Under the pieces are notes generated by a model. That model saw only the letters and a program-made list of their open reading frames with translations, ran no database searches and had not been told where the DNA came from. Of a stretch of 64,000 nucleotides of DNA, positions 48,110-55,587 are shown piece after piece (position 1 is the first letter of the stretch; the number at the start of each line of letters is the position of its first letter). The translations under genes were made by a program, and so were the position numbers. Source of the DNA: G963676335 sp963676335. Its GTDB lineage: Bacteria > Pseudomonadota > Alphaproteobacteria > Rickettsiales > Rickettsiaceae. The DNA lies in contig OY781057.1 in NCBI GenBank assembly GCA_963676335.1, forward strand, positions 744,001 to 808,000. Reading direction: 5' to 3'.

Positions 48110-49360
48110 ATGAAAACATATAGTTTCACCTTTCAAGATGTCCAGGGTAAAGGATTTAAGGATGATAAATCTATGAAATCAGCTGGTTTGCTAGAAAAAA
48201 TTACCAATAATTTGAATAAAGATTTCAATCAAATAGATTCTTTAAGTGAAAATAAAAAGATAGATTTTGATAAAGATATAAATAGAAATTCTCAACTATA
48301 TATAGAAAAAGATGGAAAGCTCATAGACGTAATTCAGGAGATGAAAAACAAAAACAAATCTTTAAATAAAATAACTAGTGGCGATGTACATAAAGAATTA
48401 ACAAAAACTTATGGCTTATCATCTTCTCAAGCAAATATTGCTATAGCGTGTACTAATCAAGGATCACTTGGAGCCGGAACAGATATTATTATACCTATTG
48501 TTGACAAAATAGAAAAAATATATGTGGCGAAAGATGATGTAACAACAAAAATAGTAATCGACGGAGATAAGATAAAATGTGAAAACACACAAGCTGCAAT
48601 ATTTTTTCCCCCCTCAGAAGGAGAAAAACAGACAAAAATTAAATACGAACTAAATACCATTGGAAAAGTAGCTGCATTGGATAAAAAATATGAGAAAGAG
48701 GATAAAATATATGAAATTTCGTCTATTGATTTAGGTAAAGTAGGAGAGAATATAAAAGAAGTAAATGTAAATGTGGATATAGTATCAAATATACACCTTG
48801 ATCTTGAAAGTAATACTAATTTAAAAAAGACTGAAAAAGAGATTATAGATAAATTTAAAGATTATGACAATAGCGTTAGTCCTGCAGGAATTTTACTTAA
48901 TAAATTTGTATCTAATCAAAATCTTAATGCCACGGAAAATAAAAAATTCGATGAAATTAGACAAAATAACTTCGTAAAAAATGAAATATTTTCTGATGTT
49001 TTAATAAAACACATAGAGAAAGAAGTAAATAACGTTGGAAAGAATGTATCTTTAAATGAAGTAAAAAAAATTGCTGCTACTGCTGCAGATAAGGTAGAAA
49101 AGTTTATAGGAGGAAATATTGATAAGAAGCTTTTAAGAACAGAGATTGAAGATGTAATAATAAAAAGTAATAAGACTGAAAAAAAACCTAATTGGACGAG
49201 ATTTAAAGAATTTTTAAAAAGTATTTTTTCTTCTCAGTCTAGAGATGTAGAAAATGTCTTAAAAGAGGCTAAAAAGATTGCTACAAATATTGGAAATAAA
49301 TCTGGTAAAATAGAGGATAATACGAGACACCATAACAAGAAAAACGAGATACAAATTTAG
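48110..49360 (+). CDS. Lysine-rich protein of unknown function, possible effector
   Basis: The frame opens at 48083, but I prefer the ATG at 48110 because a TATAAT box lies at 48069. The 416-residue product is very rich in Lys, Asp, Asn and Glu, has no signal peptide or membrane helix, and matches no family I know. Residues about 95-200 may form a folded domain with TNQGSLGAGTDIIIPI and IFFPPSEGEKQTKIKYEL. The C-terminal half (about 260-416) is helical and basic. An abundant charged C-terminus and lone position suit a type I or type IV secreted protein, but that is inference. In another frame an extra 57 codons follow (see findings), so the C-terminus may be shortened by a frameshift. Confidence 0.7.
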   Translation: MKTYSFTFQDVQGKGFKDDKSMKSAGLLEKITNNLNKDFNQIDSLSENKKIDFDKDINRNSQLYIEKDGKLIDVIQEMKNKNKSLNKITSGDVHKELTKTYGLSSSQANIAIACTNQGSLGAGTDIIIPIVDKIEKIYVAKDDVTTKIVIDGDKIKCENTQAAIFFPPSEGEKQTKIKYELNTIGKVAALDKKYEKEDKIYEISSIDLGKVGENIKEVNVNVDIVSNIHLDLESNTNLKKTEKEIIDKFKDYDNSVSPAGILLNKFVSNQNLNATENKKFDEIRQNNFVKNEIFSDVLIKHIEKEVNNVGKNVSLNEVKKIAATAADKVEKFIGGNIDKKLLRTEIEDVIIKSNKTEKKPNWTRFKEFLKSIFSSQSRDVENVLKEAKKIATNIGNKSGKIEDNTRHHNKKNEIQI

Positions 49361-49518
49361 AAAAATATAATGAACCAATAAAGGTTAGACCAAAAAACAA
49401 TAGGAGATTCGACAAAATGTTAATAAGAAACATAAAAAAAGATATAAAAAATGAGCAAACAGCAATTGCAGTAGAATCAATAAAATATTTACCAGTTTTT
49501 CACCGAATGTGATTATAA

Positions 49519-49737
49519 TTAGTTAAGGAGTTTATTGCTAAATCTAAGATAGAATTGGTATTTTTACTTCCATATAGCCTCAATTTGAATCCAATTGAAC
49601 GATTATGGAAGTTAATGCACAGAATTTTCATCCGCAATTGATAAATTTTTCAATAATATTTATCTATAATGCGGTCTTTGATTAATGACAATTTTCAAAC
49701 CCTTACTTTTGATCATTTTATCAATTCTTTAGGTTAA
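49519..49737 (+). pseudogene. IS630-type transposase C-terminal remnant
   Basis: The plus strand reads VKEFIAKSKIELVFLLPYS, LNLNPIERLWKLMHR and a stop. A second frame then gives LRSLINDNFQTLTFDHFINS and the final stop at 49737. NPIERLWKxxH is the hallmark of the IS630 DDE C-terminus. The stop and frame change show decay. It is a different subtype from the PIEHYWFK remnant at 24822-24953. Confidence 0.78.
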
Positions 49738-49751
49738 GTGAGTATACCCGT

Positions 49752-49782
49752 CTACCAATTTTTGAAGTGTGGCGAGTACATC
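49752..49782 (+). repeat. Dispersed repeat A, partial copy
   Basis: The sequence CTACCAATTTTTGAAGTGTG followed by GCGAGTACATC corresponds to the right end of repeat A at 40353-40382 with a few changes. Only this end is present. Confidence 0.6.
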
Positions 49783-49836
49783 ACAACCTAACCTACTGAT
49801 ACCCTACTGATACATTTGGTATATCACAAAGCAAAA

Positions 49837-50448
49837 TTATATCTTTTCACGTAATTTTGATAAAAGGTTAAAAAATCCTTGTGTATCAATGATGCTTGTA
49901 AATTCACTTTGTTGAGATCTAATTAAACTAATTCCCTCTGTAATTACATCAAAAATTTTAAAAACTTCAGTTTTATTGCCTATAGTATGCACTAAATAAT
50001 CTATAGTAATTTTACTATAATTATTATTATTTTGAATAATCTCAGTTTTTACTACAAATGCATTTTTTTCTAATCTTGATACTTGTTTTACATTAACTTT
50101 TTGCCCATAATACTTTTTTACAACTGAACTATAACTTTTTACTAAATAATCACTATATAGTATAATAAATTTATTAAGTTGATCATCTGATAATTCAAAT
50201 ATTTTTCGTCCTAATGTTAGTTTAGCCATATAAGGAAGATCTAGATTTTCCGATAATAGTTGACGAGAATTTGCAATTTTTTGCTCAGTAGTTAGCATCT
50301 GATTATTTAATGTGTCAAAAGTTTCGTTCATTAATTTTGTTATATAATTTTCTACTTCTAATAATGAAGTTTCTGCATAACTAAAATTTGATTGAACAAT
50401 AAAAATTATCCACAACAAAACCTTACATAAAAATTTATACTTTGACAT
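49837..50448 (-). CDS. mlaC: MlaC-family phospholipid-binding protein
   Basis: The 203-residue protein has a signal peptide (about 1-25, ending in FSYAE) and an MlaC (Ttg2D/toluene tolerance) fold. It has the motif YMAKLTLGRKIFELSDDQL, FIILYSDYLVKSY, and the later KITIDYLVH segment. MlaC carries phospholipids across the periplasm between the outer-membrane MlaA complex and the inner-membrane MlaFEDB importer. It lies 8 bases downstream of mlaA. The inner-membrane parts are not in this window. Confidence 0.9.
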   Translation of the reverse strand: MSKYKFLCKVLLWIIFIVQSNFSYAETSLLEVENYITKLMNETFDTLNNQMLTTEQKIANSRQLLSENLDLPYMAKLTLGRKIFELSDDQLNKFIILYSDYLVKSYSSVVKKYYGQKVNVKQVSRLEKNAFVVKTEIIQNNNNYSKITIDYLVHTIGNKTEVFKIFDVITEGISLIRSQQSEFTSIIDTQGFFNLLSKLREKI

Positions 50449-50456
50449 GATTTTTT

Positions 50457-51212
50457 TTATTTAATATAACAAATTGATTTATATGGATATAATACATGAT
50501 TTTGACGATTTTTCCATATATATTCACGAATAACTATATAAGGATCTAAAGCAGTATTTGTAACATAATCAGTAAATTCTAATATTTTTTCTCTTGTAGA
50601 AATTACACGTACTACACTTATAGTACGTCTAGTTCTTTTATCAATGTTTAATTTTAATGGATTTAAATAAGTATTAAATGATATAACGTCTAACATATCT
50701 CTTGCATTTGTTGACCCTAAAATTGGCAATACAAGATAAGGTCCAGGAGGTACTCCATAATATGCTAATGTATCTCCAAAAGTTTGAAGCTTATAGTTAA
50801 TACCAAATTTACTAGCAACATCATATATTCCTCCAATTCCTAAAGTCGCATTAATTATAAAATGCCAAAAACTATTTAAAGCCTCTCTCCCATTAAATTG
50901 AAAAACATTATTTACTACTGTTACTGGAGATTCTACGTTATTTACAAAGTTCCAAACTCTATCTTTTAAGTAATCATTTAATAAAAATTTATATACTTTT
51001 GCAGCAGGACGTAATGTTATAGTGTCTAAAAACCCATTAAATACAAATATTTTTCTATTAATACCCTCTAACGGATCATATGGATCGTCACATATGTTTT
51101 TATTTTGATAAGGATACTCATCTCCTAGATCATAAGCTTTTATCTCACAATTAAAAAATAATAAACAAATAAAACCACTTATTATTTTATTTCTTATTGA
51201 TGAATATACCAT
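50457..51212 (-). CDS. mlaA: MlaA/VacJ outer-membrane lipid-asymmetry lipoprotein
   Basis: The 251-residue protein has an N-terminal hydrophobic signal with a cysteine at about residue 21 (LLFFNCEIKA), and then DPLEGINRKIFVFNG, the MlaA signature. Later it has INATLGIGGIYDVASKFG, FGDTLAYYGVPPGPYLVLP and LGSTNARDMLD. MlaA removes misplaced phospholipid from the outer leaflet and passes it to MlaC. The usual lipobox is weak, so lipidation is uncertain. Its start overlaps the methyltransferase gene by 26 bases. Confidence 0.93.
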   Translation of the reverse strand: MVYSSIRNKIISGFICLLFFNCEIKAYDLGDEYPYQNKNICDDPYDPLEGINRKIFVFNGFLDTITLRPAAKVYKFLLNDYLKDRVWNFVNNVESPVTVVNNVFQFNGREALNSFWHFIINATLGIGGIYDVASKFGINYKLQTFGDTLAYYGVPPGPYLVLPILGSTNARDMLDVISFNTYLNPLKLNIDKRTRRTISVVRVISTREKILEFTDYVTNTALDPYIVIREYIWKNRQNHVLYPYKSICYIK

Positions 51213-52176
51213 ACATTATTCCTTTAATTTCAATACAAGTATATTTGGCTAAAGAAAAACCGCAACTTTTTAATTGTTGTTTTATTTCAGTCGCTTTATA
51301 AAAGAAATACATTTTATTATTACTAATATCCAAATTTTCATGAATAGGTAATACAACTGCGAAAATTCCATCAGAATATAATAAAGAAAATATTTTTGCA
51401 AAAGAATCAAGTAAATTTTTTTTGTAATATAAGGTATTGAAGCTTATTATTAGATTATAGCATTCATTATCTTGTTCTAAATACTCTTCGATACTAACAT
51501 TTAGTATGTTATCGTATAGGTTAGTATTTTTTAAAGTATGTAAATAATTAATAATTTCTGAATTTTCTTCGATACCACATAAAAAATAACGTTTAAATAT
51601 ATGATTCTGCAGCTCTTCTCCTAAAAAACCCTCTTTACATCCTAAATCAAGAATACGATAGTTGTTATCAATTGGAATTTCCTTAATTTCTTCTAAAATT
51701 AACTTTATAAATTGATATGGTAGAGAAATCTTACTTCGAAAAAAGTTATTTATATAATATGAGGCAATCAATGAAGTATATTGTTGTCGAATCTCCTTAG
51801 GAATAAATTGATAAACACGATAATTATTTAAATATTGAACTAATTCTTTAGAAGAATTAGTTAAATTGAAATAATTTACTGACTTGTTGTATTTATCATA
51901 AATCAAGTAGCACCATCCTAACCAATAATAACATTCTAATCTTATCGAAGGAAAAATTTTTGCTGTAATGTAAAACCGAATAATTGCATCAAAAATATTA
52001 CCTTTCTTTAAATGAAAAATTCCTAATTCTAAATTAGTATGTTCTAAATTTTTAATTTTCAATTTTATACTTTTAAAAAAGTTAATAAAAGCAATGAATT
52101 TAACCATTACAACATTAGGAAAATCAACTATCTCCTTTATTACTTTTTTACTATTTGATACTAAAGTAGAAAACAT
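51187..52176 (-). CDS. SAM-dependent methyltransferase with TPR-like N-terminus
   Basis: The 329-residue protein has a helical, TPR-like region (about 45-120, LGIFHLKKGNIFDAIIRFY). A class I methyltransferase domain follows, with SAM motif I ILDLGCKEGFLGEEL at 175-189 and the acidic motif II in FLCGIEENSEI. The substrate is unknown. It lies 77 bases downstream of the PDZ gene of the radical-SAM peptide locus and overlaps mlaA, so it could belong to either group. No membrane segment is clear. Confidence 0.8.
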   Translation of the reverse strand: MFSTLVSNSKKVIKEIVDFPNVVMVKFIAFINFFKSIKLKIKNLEHTNLELGIFHLKKGNIFDAIIRFYITAKIFPSIRLECYYWLGWCYLIYDKYNKSVNYFNLTNSSKELVQYLNNYRVYQFIPKEIRQQYTSLIASYYINNFFRSKISLPYQFIKLILEEIKEIPIDNNYRILDLGCKEGFLGEELQNHIFKRYFLCGIEENSEIINYLHTLKNTNLYDNILNVSIEEYLEQDNECYNLIISFNTLYYKKNLLDSFAKIFSLLYSDGIFAVVLPIHENLDISNNKMYFFYKATEIKQQLKSCGFSLAKYTCIEIKGIMYGIFINKK

Positions 52177-52253
52177 AATTATTTAATTTGTATAAAAAAT
52201 ATAATAGATTATATACAAAATTCAAAAAGATGCCAAGTTGTAAGAATTAATAT

Positions 52254-52684
52254 TTATCTGTATGTTGGTATTTTTAATTTTTCAGTAACACTAGGTGTAT
52301 ATGTAAAAATTTTTATGTCTCCATTAGGCTTTTTTATTTTTATAGCTACTTGATCCTCTATATCGTAAGAAAAAATTTGTTGTCCATTACGCAATCCAGC
52401 TTTATATGCAGTAGAATTAGGGACTACACCAATAATTTCTCCATCAATCATTGTATTTTTTAAGTCAAAACCATAGTTGAACTTTTTTTCAAAAATATGT
52501 TTTGTATTTGCTCTCCAGCGTTTGTTCCCCAAATTTCATTAGGAATCTCTAATAAACCTTGCGTATTAGGAAATTGCCCTCTAATTTTAAGCTTATCATT
52601 TTCATGTATTACCGTGTAACTAATCTCGGAAAAACAAACACTATTAGTAAGTAGTAATATTACAAATATAAATGCTTTAATCAC
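52254..52684 (-). pseudogene. Secreted PDZ protein (M61-like remnant), frameshifted
   Basis: A frame from 52684 begins with a signal peptide (about 1-19, MIKAFIFVILLLTNSVCFS), then EIPNEIWGTNAGEQIQNIF, and stops at 52460. The other frame continues with NYGFDLKNTMIDGEIIGVVP, NSTAYKAGLRNGQQI and an end at 52254, which is a PDZ domain. The two join if the A7 tract at 52483-52489 (T7 on plus) had eight bases. The halves look like the N-terminal sheet and C-terminal PDZ domain of M61-type aminopeptidases without the metal-binding middle, so it may be a deletion derivative. Alternatively it is a small PDZ protein made by slippage. It overlaps the radical SAM gene by 4 bases. Confidence 0.6.
52483..52489 (-). 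other. A7 homopolymer at the frameshift site
   Basis: Seven A residues on the minus strand (TTTTTGAAAAAAAGTTC) lie exactly where the frame must change by one base to join the two PDZ-gene segments. Such runs often cause RNA polymerase slippage in AT-rich bacteria. Confidence 0.6.
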
Positions 52685-53829
52685 GAAAAAAGCGCTGACT
52701 CAATTTTAGACAAAGAAACTCCGGAATTTAATAAGTAACTAGTAAGATGAGAAAAAAGATCCTTTAGTCCCTCACAATAAACAGAAGGGTTATTAAATCT
52801 GTTTTCTTTGCTAAAACGATTTACTAATCCACCTCCACCACAAACTTTTCCCCAACAACATTTTTGACATTCTAAAGGTAAAACAGTCTGTGCTAATCTA
52901 AGTTCTTCAAAAATAGGATGTTTTAAAAAATCTTTTAGTGAAGTATTGAAAATATTACAATTAGTTTTAGTTACCGTTTCTGGATCTGTTGACATTAACT
53001 CATCAGTAGGTTCTAAATCACCATTACTACGAATAGTAATTATTGGGAACAAACTTTCTTCATTCTCTTGATTTACTGCTCCAATTCCATAAATGAGCCT
53101 TTCTTCTCCAATTAATTGTCCTAAAAACGACCTTAATGTTCTAATGTTTATTTTAAGATCATCATCTTTAATCAATTCATAAAATACATCTACCAAAACT
53201 TTTGTATAATTTAATAAACTATTATTAGGCTTACGATCATGAGTATAATCAGACAACAAAAGATCAAAATTATAAATTTTTAAATCATCAACAAAATGTC
53301 TATAAATCTTTTTTCCATCTGAACTAGAATTAATTACAGATAATGTACCAAGTCTAGGTATATTATTTTCCTGTAAAAGATATATTTTTTTTACTAAATT
53401 ATCATATGTACCTTTCCCATTTGGATATATGCGATTTTGATTATGTATTTCTTTTGGACCATCGATACTTACACCAATATTAACGTTATACTTAATAAAT
53501 AAATCTATCCATTCTTTATCTATCAATAAGCCATTAGTTTGCAAATGAAATTGCAGAACAATATCATTAAAACCTTCTATAAGTGTGTCACATAGATAAG
53601 AAAAATTTTCTTTTCCAACAAGAAGTGTTTCCCCACCATGCAAAGAAACAACTAACTTCTTAATATTTAACTCATCTATCCCTTGCTTTAAAAAAGCATA
53701 AATTTTATTAATAGTAGATTTAGAAACATAAGGAGGATGGTCCTTATGAGAAACATCCAATCCTTTAAAAAAATAACAATATCTACAACCTAAGATGCAT
53801 CTTTCAGCAACTTTGATAATTACTTCCAT
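52681..53829 (-). CDS. Radical SAM/SPASM peptide maturase
   Basis: The 382-residue enzyme has the radical SAM motif C11-x3-C15-x2-C18 in CILGCRYCYFF and a TIM-barrel core including SLHGGETLL, QTNGLLID and SIDGPKEIHN. Its C-terminal SPASM-type cluster domain (about 290-350) has ECQKCCWGKVCGGGG. The C-x2-C-x-W-x3-C-G-G-G pattern is typical of RiPP maturases that crosslink side chains (XyeB/FxsB type). Its gene begins 9 bases after a 69-residue peptide gene and overlaps the secreted PDZ gene by 4 bases. The natural reaction is unknown; formation of a cyclophane or related C-C link in the peptide is the most likely guess. Confidence 0.85.
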   Translation of the reverse strand: MEVIIKVAERCILGCRYCYFFKGLDVSHKDHPPYVSKSTINKIYAFLKQGIDELNIKKLVVSLHGGETLLVGKENFSYLCDTLIEGFNDIVLQFHLQTNGLLIDKEWIDLFIKYNVNIGVSIDGPKEIHNQNRIYPNGKGTYDNLVKKIYLLQENNIPRLGTLSVINSSSDGKKIYRHFVDDLKIYNFDLLLSDYTHDRKPNNSLLNYTKVLVDVFYELIKDDDLKINIRTLRSFLGQLIGEERLIYGIGAVNQENEESLFPIITIRSNGDLEPTDELMSTDPETVTKTNCNIFNTSLKDFLKHPIFEELRLAQTVLPLECQKCCWGKVCGGGGLVNRFSKENRFNNPSVYCEGLKDLFSHLTSYLLNSGVSLSKIESALFS

Positions 53830-53838
53830 AAAACATCA

Positions 53839-54048
53839 TTAACTACATCTACTCCAACTAACTCTAGCATGACTACATTGAGGATAATAAGATTTTACTT
53901 CATCACCCTTTTTATGTGTCTCAACAATAACGTCTTGAGCAATTGCTTTATTTACCTTTTCTTCTTTAGGGTTTTTATCTAATTTTTTTATATCTATACC
54001 TTTAGTAAGCATTTGTGCGCGAAACTGATCAATTTTTGAAACATTCAT
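53839..54048 (-). CDS. Candidate RiPP precursor peptide
   Basis: The 69-residue product has a charged, Cys-free leader (1-53) and a short distinct C-terminal core from about residue 54, YYPQCSHARVSWSRCS. The core has two Tyr, one Trp, two Cys, one His and three Ser/Arg-rich positions. W65-S66-R67 is an aromatic-x-basic triplet like the W-S-K link formed by radical SAM enzymes in darobactin-type peptides. The ATG at 54048 follows AAAAGG. Small size, composition change and 9-base spacing to the radical SAM gene support a precursor; the modification is inferred. No exporter or protease is adjacent except the damaged PDZ gene. Confidence 0.65.
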   Translation of the reverse strand: MNVSKIDQFRAQMLTKGIDIKKLDKNPKEEKVNKAIAQDVIVETHKKGDEVKSYYPQCSHARVSWSRCS

Positions 54049-54059
54049 AAAATACCTTT

Positions 54060-54094
54060 TTTTATGTTACATAATCAGATTATGTAACATAAAA
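54060..54094. promoter_or_regulatory. Perfect 16-bp inverted repeat upstream of RiPP gene
   Basis: TTTTATGTTACATAAT (54060-54075) is repeated perfectly inverted at 54079-54094, separated by CAG. It ends at the AAAAGG ribosome site, 12 bases before the peptide start. It lacks a T-run directly downstream in either direction, so it is more likely an operator or a 5' leader hairpin than a terminator. Its binding factor is not known. Confidence 0.75.
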
Positions 54095-54138
54095 TTTCTA
54101 TCTGTCAATAATTTCAATTAATAAGAAAATAAAATTTT

Positions 54139-55539
54139 TTACCACCATCCTAAATAATGCCACCAAAAAGCTCCTATTGTAGACCAAATTAGAATATTTA
54201 CAAAACTTACGATAGCTCCGATTTTCCACCATTCTTGAATTGATAAGTATCCAGATTCGTAAAAAACGGGAGCAGAGCCTATACTAAAGTGAGTTAATCC
54301 ACCAGATAATATAGAGAAATAAGCTAAACACATAGCTACTAGTATTTTTGGCACTCCTAATTTTATTAATAAAATAGCAAATGCTACATATAACACAGTT
54401 GCATGTGCAGTTGCGCTAGCAAATATGTAATGTATATAAAAGTAAAAAAGTGCTAATATTATTGCAGATAATAAAATATAATCTACCATTATAAAATTTT
54501 GAATTTTAGTTATTATCCATTGAATAATGCCGAATTTTATTAATTTTTCAGACATCATTACTAAAATTGAGAACCATATAAAACAATCCCAAGCACTTGT
54601 TTCCTGTAATGCATCTTTCCATGACAAGCCTCCGGTTAAAATAAGTATAGACACACCTAATAAAGCTGTAGTTGTAGCATCTATTCCTATAGATTTACCT
54701 AAAGACCAAAAAACAATTAATACGATAAATACTCCTATCATTATTATTTCTTGAAAAGAAATTTTCTCAAATTGTTTTGTTATTTGATTTGTAGCTGCAT
54801 CATATATTTTTTCTACATGCGGAGGATAAAAAAAATAAACAACGAATGGTAATACAATTAAACTAATTAATCCAGGAACTATAGCTCCAATTGCCCAAGT
54901 TCCCCATGCAATTTCTACTCCAATTTGTTTAGCAAGACTTGCCACTAAGGGATTAGTTGCTATTGCAGTTAAAAACATAGCACTGGTTATAACATTTGAT
55001 TGAAAACAAACTTGAATTAAAAATCCTCCAATCCTATTTTTTAAATTATTCTTTTCATATTCTTCTGATAATGATTTTGCTATAGGAAAAATAATTCCCC
55101 CTCCTCGCGCTGTAGCACTAGGCATCGCAGGAGCTAATAATAATTCTGTAAATATCAAACTATATGATAATCCAAATATATTACTTCCTATTTTAGATAT
55201 GAGATAATAAGCACATCTTTTTCCTAACCCTGTTTTTATAAAACCTCTCGAAATAAAAAATGCAAAAACAACCAACCAAGAAATAGACGAACTAAAAGAC
55301 GCCATAACTTGTTCAAGAGGTAATGTTTGGGTAATAATGCATATAAGAGCACTCAATAATGCAATAGCTCCCATAGGATATGGATTTACTATTATAGTTG
55401 CAATCATCATAATAAAAATTATAAAAAAATGCCAAGCTACAGGAGTTAATTCTTCAGGATGAGGAATAACCCATAATATAGAACCTATGAAAAATAAGAA
55501 TATAAAGATTAAAAAATTTTTACTTTTTAAAAGACTCAT
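54139..55539 (-). CDS. DASS-family anion (dicarboxylate) transporter
   Basis: The 466-residue protein has about 12 helices and divalent anion:Na+ symporter features. These are SSSISWLVVFAFFISRGFIKT and FSLAPAMPSATARGGGI-like LLLAPAMPSATARGGGI at about 131-147, with SNVISAMFL-type SNVITSAMFLTA. Such proteins exchange or import malate, 2-oxoglutarate or citrate. A host-derived dicarboxylate is the likely substrate. It is transcribed in the same direction as the RiPP locus, 91 bases upstream, with the inverted repeat between them, and starts 48 bases from the divergent mutS. Confidence 0.9.
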   Translation of the reverse strand: MSLLKSKNFLIFIFLFFIGSILWVIPHPEELTPVAWHFFIIFIMMIATIIVNPYPMGAIALLSALICIITQTLPLEQVMASFSSSISWLVVFAFFISRGFIKTGLGKRCAYYLISKIGSNIFGLSYSLIFTELLLAPAMPSATARGGGIIFPIAKSLSEEYEKNNLKNRIGGFLIQVCFQSNVITSAMFLTAIATNPLVASLAKQIGVEIAWGTWAIGAIVPGLISLIVLPFVVYFFYPPHVEKIYDAATNQITKQFEKISFQEIIMIGVFIVLIVFWSLGKSIGIDATTTALLGVSILILTGGLSWKDALQETSAWDCFIWFSILVMMSEKLIKFGIIQWIITKIQNFIMVDYILLSAIILALFYFYIHYIFASATAHATVLYVAFAILLIKLGVPKILVAMCLAYFSILSGGLTHFSIGSAPVFYESGYLSIQEWWKIGAIVSFVNILIWSTIGAFWWHYLGWW

Positions 55540-55587
55540 AATTTCTTTACTTTTATTTTTAAGTTAAAATAACTCCAACTTTATTTA

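Larger units (their letters stand above)
49361..49836. other. Intergenic region with IS and repeat debris
   Basis: This gap holds a possible shifted tail of the upstream gene (to about 49511), an IS630-type fragment (49519-49737) and a partial copy of repeat A (49752-49782). I see no complete gene in it. Confidence 0.6.

Noticed and set aside
54060..54094. Inverted repeat as a rho-independent terminator of the DASS gene
   Set aside because: Neither strand has a T-run after the hairpin, and the repeat touches the ribosome site of the next gene.
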